Source of the DNA: Candidatus Aminicenantes bacterium UBA876
Lineage (GTDB): Bacteria > Acidobacteriota > Aminicenantia > UBA2199
NCBI GenBank assembly: GCA_002294665.1
Contig: DBFQ01000004.1
Span: 1,360 to 27,509, forward strand
Direction of reading: 5' to 3'
DNA length: 26,150 nucleotides
Shown: piece after piece, positions 7,377-16,500 of the stretch
How positions within the stretch are numbered: the first letter of the stretch is position 1
Layout: the number at the start of each line of letters is the position of its first letter
Notes under the pieces: generated by a model
What the model saw: only the letters and a program-made list of their open reading frames with translations
What the model was told of the DNA's origin: nothing
Databases searched by the model: none
Made by a program: the position numbers and the translations under genes

Positions 7377-8153
7377 TTACTTTCCGGGAACTCCCCTGAA
7401 CAGCGGGGCGTCTGGATTTTCGAAAGTGTCTTTTCCCCACTCGAACTCGTTTCCCAGAAATAGTTTTCGTGTCTGTTCTTCACGGACCACCTGGCCGGGG
7501 GATCCGCTGCTCAGGATCTGGCCCCGGTGAATCACGTAGACGCGGTTGGTAATGTTGAATGTATCTTTGACATTGTGGTCCGTAATGATGACGCCGATTC
7601 CCCGTTCCCGCAGCTTGACGATGGTTGCCTGGATATCCACAATGGTGATGGGGTCGATCCCGGTAAAGGGTTCGTCCAGAAAAAGAAACCGCGGGTTCAT
7701 GATCATGGCGCGCGCGATTTCCAGGCGGCGTTTTTCGCCTCCCGACAACTGGTGAGCCGGGGAGTCCTTGACGTACTCCAGCCCGAACTCAGCCAGCAGT
7801 TCCTCTGTCCGCGCGCGCGCTTCCGTGACGGGCAGGCGCAGTTCCAGAATCTGGAAAAGATTTTTGAATACCGATGCTTTCATGAACACCGAATGCTGCT
7901 GCGGAAGATAAACCAGGCCTTTCTGCGCGCGCACGTGCGAGGGATCGCTGTTCACGTTTTCCTTGTTCAACCGGACTTCACCCCGATCCGGCTTGATGAT
8001 TCCGGCCAGCATCAGGAAAGTCGTGGTTTTTCCCGCGCCGTTGGGCCCGAGCAGCCCGAGAATTTCACCGCCCTGCGCCCACAGGCTCAGGGAATTGACC
8101 ACGGCCACGCCATCGTAGATTTTGGTCAGTTGATTCGCTTCCAGGCGGTTCAT
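7377..8153 (-). CDS. lptB: LPS export ABC transporter ATP-binding protein LptB
   Basis: LptB powers extraction of lipopolysaccharide from the inner membrane with LptFG and LptC. At 258 residues it has close to the usual length plus a short C-terminal extension. Motifs in order are Walker A GPNGAGKTTT, a Q-loop region YLPQQHSVF, the signature LSGGEKRR, Walker B FLFLDEPFTGIDP and the H-loop ITDHN, all in the arrangement typical of LptB. The start is placed at MNRLEAN (8153); the frame stays open to 8222, and its first Met there would add 23 residues not seen in the family. The usual partners lptA, lptC and rpoN are not adjacent; it stands alone, divergent from the hybrid kinase gene. Confidence 0.92.
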   Translation of the reverse strand: MNRLEANQLTKIYDGVAVVNSLSLWAQGGEILGLLGPNGAGKTTTFLMLAGIIKPDRGEVRLNKENVNSDPSHVRAQKGLVYLPQQHSVFMKASVFKNLFQILELRLPVTEARARTEELLAEFGLEYVKDSPAHQLSGGEKRRLEIARAMIMNPRFLFLDEPFTGIDPITIVDIQATIVKLRERGIGVIITDHNVKDTFNITNRVYVIHRGQILSSGSPGQVVREEQTRKLFLGNEFEWGKDTFENPDAPLFRGVPGK

Positions 8154-8275
8154 GTCGCTGTCGCAAGGGTCACGCAAACCGGCCGCATCGTTTTCGTGTG
8201 CCTGCGGAAAGAATCCTATCATATCCGGGCGGCTTTGGAAAGCGGATCCGCCCCCGCCGCCGAACCCTCCCGGGT

Positions 8276-8304
8276 TTGCATTGAACGCGTCATTCCGCTA
8301 TAAT
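8276..8304 (+). promoter_or_regulatory. Strong candidate sigma70-type promoter for the kinase-ppdK unit
   Basis: TTGCAT at 8276-8281, a 17-base spacer and a perfect TATAAT at 8299-8304. It sits in the divergent region between lptB and the hybrid kinase, about 35 bases before the kinase ATG, and probably also serves ppdK. Confidence 0.62.
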
Positions 8305-8338
8305 TCTGTCTCCCCGAGATCGATACGGAACGACAAAC

Positions 8339-10777
8339 ATGCATTCATCCGCACGAAGGGCAAAAGGCGGGATAGTTCCGCCGCCGGACTGGGCGGCATT
8401 TCTGTTGAACGCCTCTTTTCACTCCCACGCTGAGCGTAACGAGTGGGCCCGGGACCTGTTGCTGCGGGAAGCGGGGTTTGCGGGCCTGGCGCAAAGTGCG
8501 CTGTGCAGTGAATGGCATGGCGGTGGGCCGGGGACGAACCCGGACGCAGAGGCATTGCTGCACGGGCTGGGAACGGGATCTTTGCTGCGGCTGGCGGCCC
8601 GCCTGTCCATGACCCGGTGGTTCCAGAAGCATTTGCCGCAGAAAGTTTCCGCGCGTGACCGCGACCGGGTCCTCGCCACGGCCCTGCTGACCGCCGCTTT
8701 GACCGAAGGGTTCGCAGGGGCGGTTTCGGGCCGCGTCCGCGTGGAAGCCGGGATATGCGGTTTGATGACCATGGCGGCGGATTGGCTGGCACCAGGCGAA
8801 ACCGGAAATGTTTCGCGGGGGGATACGCGGCGCCTGTCACGCATGCTTTCTTCCTGGGCGCTTGAAGTCGACAATCTGCCTGACTGGCAATGGGCGACGG
8901 CCTTGAAGCCGGTGGCCCGGGACATGCTGTCCGATCGATTCACCGGTGTGGACACGATTGTCGATGCCCTGGATCGGGCTTTGCCCGGGACGGGCATGAT
9001 CCCGCAGGACTGGGCCGAGGTAGTCGCCGCACTCCCCTGGATGATGCTGGCTGACTGGGTGCACATTACCCCTCCGCAGGGTTGGCCGGTCGGTGTCACC
9101 GCTGTCGCCCGGCGGTTGCACCGCAGGCTGAAGGCATTCAGCGGCGACGGGTTGCCGGTTCCGCTCCTCAGGTGTTTGCCGCGCGGCATGGATCGGCCGG
9201 GCTCACCGGCGGATTGCGCGCGCAGGATCCTCAGGTTTACCGCCGCTTTCCTGCCGGGACTGGTTGTCGGCGTGGCGTGGAGCGGAGATGAGAATGATCC
9301 GGGTTCATCCTGGTGGCGCCTGAATTCCAACTCGTCGCGCCCGCTCCCCCAATGCGTCGCCTGCCAGGCCTGGAATGATGTCGCCGACGAACCGGTGGAT
9401 ATGCGCCTGCCCAAAGAGGTTTTCCCGGCCCGGGGCATGGCGCGGGTTTTCCCATTGCGGGGGCATGAACAAAGCGGTGGGTGGATCGTTGTCGCCCGCC
9501 GGAATGGTAAAAACCTCTCTCCAACGCAGTCCGCCCTGTTCGAAGCATTGGCCGCGCGCATGAGCGGCGCGGTCAAGGCGCACGGCTGGAAAGAGAGGTA
9601 TCGTGCTGAATCGAGCAAGAACCATCTGCTGAAACGCGAATTGCTTATTGCGGATGAGCGTTTGAGCAGAGCGACGGAGGCGGGCCGGATTCTGGAACGG
9701 GCCGTCGCCTTTCAAGAGATGCTTCCCGGAGTATTCCATAATCTGAAAAACAAGCTGACCCCGGTCATGGGTTACGCGCAGATGTTGAGAACCCGCATTC
9801 ACGATGAATTCGCGGATAAGCGCCTGGAAAAGATCGAAAACGGCGCTGATTCACTGGCACAGTTGCTGGGCCGTCTGCGCAGGCATTGCGGCCCGGTCGT
9901 CTATCCGTTGGTTCCGGGAAACATCAACCGCGTCATCCGGCGTGTGCGTTCCCGGCTGGAAGAAGCCGCGCGACAGAGCCGCGTCCGGCTCGACTGGGAT
10001 CTGGATGCCGGACTCGAAGAATTTCCCATGGCCGAAGGCCAGCTGGAGACCCTGGTCGAGGAACTGGTCGGCAACGCGGTCCGGTCCCTGGACGGGGCGG
10101 ACCAGGCTGATCCCGTGGTGCTGGTGCGGACCCGACAACTCGATTCGGGGGCCTGCGAACTCCGGGTTCGGGATAATGGTCCGGGAATCTCCAGCGAGAA
10201 TATCGACCGCATCTGGGCACCTTTCTGGAGCTCTTTTCCCGACGGCGACGGGCTTGGTCTTTCTGTCGCCGATCAGATCCTGCAACGGCACGGGGCGTCC
10301 TGCCAGGTGGAGAGCCGGCCCCGGGACTTTACCGAATTTGTCTGCGTGTTTCCGGGTGTGCAGCCCCAGGATGATGTGCAGGCCGCGACGGAACCGCAGC
10401 GCTTGAGCGGCCGGGTGCTGATCCTGGATGATGAGATCTATATGCTGGAGTTGATGCGGGATCTGCTGCAGGAATTGGGAGAACTGGATATCCATGTGAC
10501 CACCAGCGGTACCCGGGCATTGCGTTGGCTGCGCGAGCAGATCTACGATCTGGTGATCGCCGATATCTACCTCCCCGATGTCAACGGCCTGGATATTTAC
10601 CGCACCCTGAACGAGCGCAAGATGTCCGACCGCCTGATCCTGATCAGCGCCGAGCCGGCCGGCGAGGATGTGCGGGAGTTTCTTGAATCCCGGCAGATTG
10701 TGTTTTTAGAAAAACCATTGGAATTGATTCTTTTCAAAGAGAAAGTAACCGAAAAACTTTCCCAAAAGGAGGCATAA
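8339..10777 (+). CDS. Hybrid sensor histidine kinase with C-terminal receiver domain
   Basis: 812-residue, apparently cytoplasmic sensor kinase. The N-terminal ~270 residues look like a degenerate HDOD domain (helical, with the LLHGLG and VEAGICGLM stretches). A GAF-like segment occupies roughly 300-410, followed by a short coiled coil. The phosphoacceptor helix FHNLKNKLTPVMGYAQML carries His467. The ATPase domain follows with an N box ELVGNAVRSL, DNGPGIS and GDGLGLSVAD. A complete receiver domain closes the protein, with acidic DDE, phosphoacceptor Asp742 in ADIYLPD and Lys792. The ATG at 8339 lacks a clear ribosome site but lies just after a good promoter. The stop TAA touches the ppdK ATG, and its last codons contain the ppdK ribosome site, so the two are coupled. 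The signal is unknown; control of the pyruvate/PEP node is inferred from that linkage. Confidence 0.9.
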   Translation: MHSSARRAKGGIVPPPDWAAFLLNASFHSHAERNEWARDLLLREAGFAGLAQSALCSEWHGGGPGTNPDAEALLHGLGTGSLLRLAARLSMTRWFQKHLPQKVSARDRDRVLATALLTAALTEGFAGAVSGRVRVEAGICGLMTMAADWLAPGETGNVSRGDTRRLSRMLSSWALEVDNLPDWQWATALKPVARDMLSDRFTGVDTIVDALDRALPGTGMIPQDWAEVVAALPWMMLADWVHITPPQGWPVGVTAVARRLHRRLKAFSGDGLPVPLLRCLPRGMDRPGSPADCARRILRFTAAFLPGLVVGVAWSGDENDPGSSWWRLNSNSSRPLPQCVACQAWNDVADEPVDMRLPKEVFPARGMARVFPLRGHEQSGGWIVVARRNGKNLSPTQSALFEALAARMSGAVKAHGWKERYRAESSKNHLLKRELLIADERLSRATEAGRILERAVAFQEMLPGVFHNLKNKLTPVMGYAQMLRTRIHDEFADKRLEKIENGADSLAQLLGRLRRHCGPVVYPLVPGNINRVIRRVRSRLEEAARQSRVRLDWDLDAGLEEFPMAEGQLETLVEELVGNAVRSLDGADQADPVVLVRTRQLDSGACELRVRDNGPGISSENIDRIWAPFWSSFPDGDGLGLSVADQILQRHGASCQVESRPRDFTEFVCVFPGVQPQDDVQAATEPQRLSGRVLILDDEIYMLELMRDLLQELGELDIHVTTSGTRALRWLREQIYDLVIADIYLPDVNGLDIYRTLNERKMSDRLILISAEPAGEDVREFLESRQIVFLEKPLELILFKEKVTEKLSQKEA
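10767..10772 (+). promoter_or_regulatory. Ribosome binding site of ppdK inside the kinase gene
   Basis: A perfect AGGAGG lies 5 bases before the ppdK ATG and within the final codons of the hybrid kinase, whose TAA stop directly abuts that ATG. Translation of the two genes is probably coupled. Confidence 0.8.
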
Positions 10778-13408
10778 ATGGCCAAGAAATACGTGTACTT
10801 TTTTTCCCAACAGGAAACGGAAGGCAAAAAAGAGATGAAGCAATTGCTGGGCGGCAAAGGTGCCAACCTGGCTGAGATGTGCAACCTGGGCCTGCCCATT
10901 CCTCCCGGTTTTACCATTTCCACGGAGGCTTGCGCGGAGTTCTATTCGCACGGCAATACATATCCCGAAGGTCTGCGTGAAGAAGTGGAAGCCCAACTGG
11001 GGAAACTGGAAAAGCTGATGGGCAAGAAACTGGGTGACGCGGCAGATCCGTTGCTGGTTTCCGTGCGTTCCGGCGCGGCGGTTTCCATGCCCGGCATGAT
11101 GGATACGGTTCTCAACCTGGGATTGAACGACCGCTCGGTCACCGGCCTGGCCGCCCGTTCGGGCAACGAACGTTTTGCCTGGGATTCCTATCGCCGATTC
11201 ATCCAGATGTTCGGCGACGTTGTGCTGGGAATCGCCCACCATCGCTTCGAGGAAATCCTGGACGAACGCAAACAGCGCGCCGGGGCGGCCACGGATGTGG
11301 AGCTCGACGTGGCGCAACTGAAAATCGTGGTTGAGGGATTCAAGCAGCTGGTCAAAGAGGGAACGGGAAAAGATTTCCCCCAGGATCCCGAAGAACAACT
11401 CTGGAAAGCCATTGATGCGGTTTTCGGCTCCTGGAACAACGAACGCGCCATCAAGTACCGCGCCATCAACAAGATTTCCGGCCTGCAGGGTACCGCTGTC
11501 AATGTTCAGTCAATGGTCTACGGCAACCTGGGCGACACGTCCGGTACGGGAGTGGCATTTTCGCGTGACGCGGCCACGGGCGAGAACGTCTTTTACGGTG
11601 AATACCTGATGAACGCCCAGGGTGAGGATGTGGTGGCGGGCATTCGCACGCCGCTGCCCTTGCGTGCCCTGCATGAGCAGCAGCCCGGGATTTACCGCCA
11701 GCTGGATGAGTACAAAAACCAGCTGGAGCGGCATTACCGGGATATGCAGGACATGGAGTTCACCATCCAGGAGGGCAAACTGTATGTTCTCCAGACGCGC
11801 AACGGCAAACGCACGGCTTTCGCCGCGGTGAAAATAGCCGCGGATATGGTCAAGGAAGGCCTGATCACCAACCGCGAAGCCGTGATGCGCATTTCTCCGC
11901 GCGAACTCGATATGCTGCTTCATCCCAATATCGATCCCAAGCAGGAGTACGAAGTGATCGGCAAGGGCCTGCCGGCCTCACCGGGAGCCGCGGTCGGAAA
12001 GATCGTGTTTACGGCCGAGAAGGCCGAAGAAATGGCCGCCGCGGGCGAGAAAGTCATCCTGGTGCGCAAGGAGACCTCTCCGGAAGATATCGGCGGTATG
12101 GATGCCGCCCAGGGGATTCTGACCGCCACCGGCGGATTGACCTCACACGCCGCCGTGGTGGCGCGGGGCATGGGCAAATGCTGCGTGGCCGGTTGCGGGG
12201 CGCTCTCAATCAAGAACGACGGCACCTGTACCATATCGGGGCGTAACTTCCGCGAAGGTGATGTGATCACCCTCAACGGCAGCACGGGCGAAGTGATTCC
12301 CGGCCCCCTGCCCCTGATCCAGCCGGAAATTTCCGGCGCTTTCGAGGATTTCATGCGCCTCGTGGACAAGGAACGTACCATGGGCGTACGTACCAACGCC
12401 GACACCCCCAAAGACAGTCGCCAGGCGCGTGCGTTCGGTGCCGAAGGCATCGGGCTCTGCCGAACCGAACACATGTTTTTTGAAGGCGACCGCATCGACG
12501 CCGTGCGTGAAATGATCCTGGCCGAGGATACCGCCGGCCGCCGCAGGGCGCTGGCCAAAATCCTGCCGATGCAGGAAGAGGACTTCGTGGGGATTTTTAA
12601 AGCCATGGACGGGTTCCCCGTCACCATCCGCCTGCTGGATCCACCCCTGCATGAATTCCTGCCCCACACCGACGAAGAGCTGCGGGAACTGGCTGGAATC
12701 ATGAATGTCGATTTCCAGGTCTTGAAGCGCAAAACCGAGAGCCTGAAGGAATTCAACCCCATGCTGGGACATCGCGGCTGCCGCCTGGCCATTACTTTTC
12801 CGGAAATCGCCGAGATGCAGGCCGAAGCCATTATTCGCGCCGCCGTAACCGTCGATCGTGAAGGCGTCAAGGTGTTGCCGGAGATCATGATCCCCCTGAC
12901 CGGCACTTACCAGGAATACGAGTTCCTCAAACCCGTTATCGAGAAAAAAATTGCCGAGGTGTTCGCCCAGGAAAACCATCGCGTCGAGTATAAGATCGGT
13001 ACCATGATTGAAATTCCCCGCGCCTGCGTCGTGGCGGACCGCATCGCGGAAACGGCGGAATTCTTTTCTTTCGGTACCAATGACCTGACCCAGATGACTT
13101 TCGGTTACTCGCGCGACGACGCCGGCGTGTTTCTGCCGGAGTACGTGGGGAAAGGTATCCTGCCGCAGGATCCCTTCCAGGTGTTGGACCGGGAGGGCGT
13201 GGGAGAACTCGTCAAGATGGGAATCGAGAAGGGCCGCCGCGCCCGCCCGGACTTGAAAGTGGGCATCTGCGGTGAACACGGCGGTGAGCCGGGTTCGGTC
13301 GAGTTCTGCTATCAGGTGGGGATGAATTACGTTTCCTGCTCGCCTTACCGCGTACCCATCGCCCGCCTGGCCGCGGCGCAGGCCCGGATCAGGTCCGAGG
13401 AGAAATAG
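10778..13408 (+). CDS. ppdK: Pyruvate, phosphate dikinase
   Basis: PPDK interconverts pyruvate, ATP and phosphate with phosphoenolpyruvate, AMP and pyrophosphate in the cytoplasm. The 876-residue length fits the bacterial enzyme. The N-terminal ATP-grasp part shows GGKGANLAEM and SVRSGAAVSMPGMMDT. The central phosphohistidine domain has GGLTSHAAVVARGMGK with the catalytic His at 457. The TIM-barrel C-domain ends with VGICGEHGG, whose Cys831 is at the position of the catalytic cysteine in the well-studied Clostridium symbiosum enzyme. The start is fixed by AGGAGG at 10767-10772, inside the preceding kinase gene. The C-terminal codons carry the GAGGAG site of the NCS2 permease 5 bases downstream, so this is an operon. 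Confidence 0.97.
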   Translation: MAKKYVYFFSQQETEGKKEMKQLLGGKGANLAEMCNLGLPIPPGFTISTEACAEFYSHGNTYPEGLREEVEAQLGKLEKLMGKKLGDAADPLLVSVRSGAAVSMPGMMDTVLNLGLNDRSVTGLAARSGNERFAWDSYRRFIQMFGDVVLGIAHHRFEEILDERKQRAGAATDVELDVAQLKIVVEGFKQLVKEGTGKDFPQDPEEQLWKAIDAVFGSWNNERAIKYRAINKISGLQGTAVNVQSMVYGNLGDTSGTGVAFSRDAATGENVFYGEYLMNAQGEDVVAGIRTPLPLRALHEQQPGIYRQLDEYKNQLERHYRDMQDMEFTIQEGKLYVLQTRNGKRTAFAAVKIAADMVKEGLITNREAVMRISPRELDMLLHPNIDPKQEYEVIGKGLPASPGAAVGKIVFTAEKAEEMAAAGEKVILVRKETSPEDIGGMDAAQGILTATGGLTSHAAVVARGMGKCCVAGCGALSIKNDGTCTISGRNFREGDVITLNGSTGEVIPGPLPLIQPEISGAFEDFMRLVDKERTMGVRTNADTPKDSRQARAFGAEGIGLCRTEHMFFEGDRIDAVREMILAEDTAGRRRALAKILPMQEEDFVGIFKAMDGFPVTIRLLDPPLHEFLPHTDEELRELAGIMNVDFQVLKRKTESLKEFNPMLGHRGCRLAITFPEIAEMQAEAIIRAAVTVDREGVKVLPEIMIPLTGTYQEYEFLKPVIEKKIAEVFAQENHRVEYKIGTMIEIPRACVVADRIAETAEFFSFGTNDLTQMTFGYSRDDAGVFLPEYVGKGILPQDPFQVLDREGVGELVKMGIEKGRRARPDLKVGICGEHGGEPGSVEFCYQVGMNYVSCSPYRVPIARLAAAQARIRSEEK

Positions 13409-13413
13409 AACCC

Positions 13414-14823
13414 ATGACGGCATGGCTGCAACGCTTTTTCCGTATTGAAGAGAACGGTTCCACCCTGCGCAGGGAGATTTCCGGCGGGGTGGTGACCTTT
13501 CTTACCATGTCCTATATCGTGTTCGTTCAGCCCGCCATTCTTTCCCAGGCGGGCATGGATTTCGGGGCCGTCATGATGGCCACCTGCCTCTCGGCGGCCC
13601 TGGCTTCCATCCTCATGGGCGTGCTGGCCAACTACCCCGTGGCCCTGGCCCCCGGAATGGGAGAGAACTTTTTTTTCACCTTCACGGTGGTGCTGATGCT
13701 GGGCATTCCCTGGCAACAGGCACTGGGCATGGTGTTTATCTCCGGGGTGCTGTTTGTGGTGCTGACCCTGTTGCGCGTGCGTGAAAAGTTCATCAACGCC
13801 GTTCCCGCTTCACTCAAGCACGCCATCGCCGCCGGAATCGGGCTTCTGATCGGTTTTATCGGCCTGGTGGACGCGGGCATCATCGTGCGCAACAACAGCG
13901 GCCTGATGCCGCTGACCGCCGCGGAAGGCGACCTGGCGGCCGGACTGCAGCGCTTTGAGTACGCTTCCGGGGCGTTGAAACTGGGGGATTTTTCTCTGCC
14001 CGCCACCCAGTTGGCGCTGGTCGGGCTGCTGCTTGTTTCGCTGTTGCTGGTTCGCCGCGTGAAAGGCGCCATCTTGTGGGGCATCCTGGCCACGACACTG
14101 GTGGGCATCCTCATGGGCGTGGTGCAATGGAAGGGCCTGGTGGCGGCGCCGCCATCGATCGCGCCCACGTTTCTCAAGCTTTCTTTTAAAGGCCTGTTCA
14201 CCTTCCAGGTCATTCCCGTGGTGATCGTGTTTTTCATCATGGATTTCTTTGACACGATCGGGACCTTGATCGGGGTTTCTTCGCGGGCCGGTTTGCTCGA
14301 GAACAATCAGCTGCCGCGGGCTTCACGGGCGCTGATGGCCGACGCGGTGGGCACCGTGGCAGGCGCGGCGTTGGGTACATCAACGGTTTCATCCTACATC
14401 GAGAGTGCGTCCGGTGTCGAAGAGGGCAGCCGTACCGGACTTTCCGCCGTTGTGGCGGGCCTGCTTTTCCTGCTGGCGATTTTTTTCTCGCCCCTTGTGG
14501 CCATGGTGGGCGGCGGGGTCGCTTTTTCGGCTGCTGACGGCCTCTTCCTGTACCCCGTAACCGCGCCGGTACTGATCGTGGTGGCGGTACTGATGCTCCG
14601 CGAGATGGTTCATGTGAAGTGGGACGATCATTCCGAGGCCATCCCCGCGGCGCTCACCCTGGTGGGAATGCCGCTGACCTACAGTATCGCGGATGGGCTG
14701 GCCCTGGGGTTTGTATCGTATACGGCCATCAAACTGCTGGCCGGGCGCTGGCGCGACTTGAATTGGATCATGGTTCTGGTTACCATTGTATTTGTGTTGA
14801 GGTTTGTCCTGATCCGGTTCTGA
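13414..14823 (+). CDS. NCS2 family purine permease (AzgA-like)
   Basis: 469-residue inner-membrane protein with about 12-14 hydrophobic segments. Signature stretches are GGVVTFLTMSYIVFVQP near the N-terminus, ALAPGMGENFFFTF in place of the usual APGMGLNAYF, MDFFDTIGTLIGV, and GTSTVSSYIESASGVEEGSRTGL. These place it in the AzgA/AdeP-GhxP branch that takes up adenine, guanine or hypoxanthine by proton symport. The glutamate in GMGEN is a non-standard residue and may shift the substrate. It starts 5 bases after the ppdK stop with GAGGAG upstream, and its TGA stop overlaps the ATG of the next gene by one base. Specificity cannot be settled by eye. Confidence 0.92.
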   Translation: MTAWLQRFFRIEENGSTLRREISGGVVTFLTMSYIVFVQPAILSQAGMDFGAVMMATCLSAALASILMGVLANYPVALAPGMGENFFFTFTVVLMLGIPWQQALGMVFISGVLFVVLTLLRVREKFINAVPASLKHAIAAGIGLLIGFIGLVDAGIIVRNNSGLMPLTAAEGDLAAGLQRFEYASGALKLGDFSLPATQLALVGLLLVSLLLVRRVKGAILWGILATTLVGILMGVVQWKGLVAAPPSIAPTFLKLSFKGLFTFQVIPVVIVFFIMDFFDTIGTLIGVSSRAGLLENNQLPRASRALMADAVGTVAGAALGTSTVSSYIESASGVEEGSRTGLSAVVAGLLFLLAIFFSPLVAMVGGGVAFSAADGLFLYPVTAPVLIVVAVLMLREMVHVKWDDHSEAIPAALTLVGMPLTYSIADGLALGFVSYTAIKLLAGRWRDLNWIMVLVTIVFVLRFVLIRF

Positions 14824-15737
14824 TGATGGCGGCCATCGAGATAAAGGAACTCGAGAAATCGTATCCGTCGACTTTCGGCACCCGGCGCATCCCCGTGTTG
14901 CGGGGTATCGACCTGTCCGTGGAACCGGGGATGGTGTACGGATTCCTGGGACCGAACGGCGCGGGAAAAACCACGACCATCAAGTGCATGGTGGGGCTGT
15001 TGCGTCCGGATGGCGGTCAAATCCGGCTGCTGGGCAGGGATGCCGACACGTTGGAATGCCGCAGGCACCTCGGCTTCCTGCCGGAAAACCCCTATTTCTA
15101 CGATTACCTGACCATTCGGGAACTGCTGAACCTGAGCGGACGCCTGTTCGGGATGGCGCCGGCGGAACGCAGGCGCCGCGTGGATGAAGTGATCCGCCTG
15201 GTGGGGTTGTGGGGACGTGAAGAGACCCGCCTGCGCAAGTGTTCCAAGGGTATGCTGCAGCGCACCGGACTGGCCCAGGCGCTGGTCGGGGATCCCGAGA
15301 TCCTGATCCTGGACGAACCCTTTTCCGGTCTGGACCCCGTGGGCCGCAAAGAGTTGCGCGACCTGGTATTGTCGCTGAAAGACTCGGGACGCACCATCTT
15401 TTTTTCTTCCCACATCCTTCAGGACATGGAATTGATGGTGGACCGGGTGGCGATCATCATCAATGGACGCATTGTCCGCGAAGGCCACCTCGATGACCTG
15501 ATATCAGCAACGGTTCGTCATTACGAACTGGTGTATGCGGGCGTGGATGAAACCGCTGCCGCGCGCATCGCTCCGGGTACGGAACGTCGTGACAGCCATT
15601 TTATCCTGCGTGCGCAAACCCTCGAAGAGATCAACGGCAAGATCCGCGAGATCCAGTCGATGGGGGGGCGCGTGGAAGCGCTGGTCCCGGTCAAGCTGAC
15701 CCTCGAGGATATTTTCATGCACGAGGTGGGCAAATGA
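14823..15737 (+). CDS. ABC transporter ATP-binding protein (PilH-like)
   Basis: 304-residue cytoplasmic ATPase. It has Walker A GPNGAGKTTT, Q-loop FLPENPYFYDYL, signature CSKGMLQRTGLAQAL (a divergent LSGGQ typical of ABC-2 exporters), Walker B ILILDEPFSGLDP and H-loop FSSHIL. The C-terminal ~80 residues are the extension often seen in DrrA/CcmA-type export ATPases. The start TGATG overlaps the NCS2 stop by one base, and the ATGA end overlaps the permease gene. The order ATPase, permease, TPR protein, prepilin peptidase recalls the Myxococcus pilGHI-pilD region, in which PilH and PilI form an exporter needed for type IV pili. That role is inferred from context; the ABC-2 ATPase call itself is sure. 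Confidence 0.93.
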   Translation: MMAAIEIKELEKSYPSTFGTRRIPVLRGIDLSVEPGMVYGFLGPNGAGKTTTIKCMVGLLRPDGGQIRLLGRDADTLECRRHLGFLPENPYFYDYLTIRELLNLSGRLFGMAPAERRRRVDEVIRLVGLWGREETRLRKCSKGMLQRTGLAQALVGDPEILILDEPFSGLDPVGRKELRDLVLSLKDSGRTIFFSSHILQDMELMVDRVAIIINGRIVREGHLDDLISATVRHYELVYAGVDETAAARIAPGTERRDSHFILRAQTLEEINGKIREIQSMGGRVEALVPVKLTLEDIFMHEVGK

Positions 15738-16498
15738 AGGTCCTGTCCATCGCGCGCAACACGTTTCGCGAAGCGGTGCGCCATAAAGTCTTTTATCTGT
15801 TGCTGTTTTTCGGCGTTTTTTTTGTTTTCAGTTCGCGTTTTGTCAGCATGTTGAGCGTGGGAGACCAGGAAAAAGTGCTGATGGATGTGGGGCTGGCGTC
15901 GATTCATTTCTTCAGCGTGCTGGTGGCGATTTTCACCGGCATCAACCTGGTGTACAAGGAAATTGAGAAAAAAACCATCTACAACATCCTCAGCAAGCCC
16001 ATCACGCGTACACAATTCGTGCTGGGAAAATTCGCGGGCCTGGCGCTGACGTTGCTGGCGGCACTGGCCGGCATGGCGGTGTTGTTTTTTCTGTTTTTGT
16101 TTATCACTACCGGGTCTTTCGCACCCCGCTGCCTGATCTTTTTCGCCCTGCTCTACATTGAACTGCTGATCATCACCTCGCTGAGCCTGGTTTTTTCGTC
16201 GTTTTCAACCCCCATCCTGTCTTCCATCTTTACCGTTGTCCTTTACCTGGTTGGCCAGGTGTTGTGGACGTTCCAGGAATTCAAGACGCGTCTGCACGAA
16301 CCTTTTTCCCGCTACGTGGCCACGGCGTTGTACTACCTGCTTCCCAACCTGGACAAGTTCAATGTCAAGAACGAGATCGTGATGCAGATGCCCCTTGCCC
16401 CCGACCGGCTGCTGGCGGCGGCGGCCTACGGCATCGTCTACGTGGCCGCGCTGCTGACCTTGGCCGTGGTGATTTTCCGCCGCCGGGAGTTCAACTAG
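15734..16498 (+). CDS. ABC-2 type permease (PilI-like)
   Basis: 254-residue membrane protein with six clear hydrophobic segments. It begins with the MKVLSIARNTFREAVRHKVFY motif seen in NosY/PilI-like ABC-2 permeases, and contains the cytoplasmic loop EKKTIYNILSKPITRTQFVLGKF that typically contacts the ATPase. Its ATG overlaps the ATPase stop by four bases, so the two are stoichiometric partners. The long hydrophilic segment at about residues 180-225 (FKTRLHEPFSRY and LLPNLDKFNVKNE) is shared by this permease family. The exported substrate is unknown; linkage to pilus genes suggests a pilus assembly role. Confidence 0.9.
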   Translation: MKVLSIARNTFREAVRHKVFYLLLFFGVFFVFSSRFVSMLSVGDQEKVLMDVGLASIHFFSVLVAIFTGINLVYKEIEKKTIYNILSKPITRTQFVLGKFAGLALTLLAALAGMAVLFFLFLFITTGSFAPRCLIFFALLYIELLIITSLSLVFSSFSTPILSSIFTVVLYLVGQVLWTFQEFKTRLHEPFSRYVATALYYLLPNLDKFNVKNEIVMQMPLAPDRLLAAAAYGIVYVAALLTLAVVIFRRREFN

Positions 16499-16500
16499 CG

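Noticed and set aside
8419..9618. 399-codon - strand open frame inside the hybrid kinase gene
   Set aside because: It is antisense to the kinase N-terminal half, with Ser/Arg-rich composition and no recognisable domain.
12206..13423. 405-codon - strand open frame inside ppdK
   Set aside because: It is antisense to the catalytic domain of an intact PPDK, has His/Gly-rich shadow composition, and no ribosome site.
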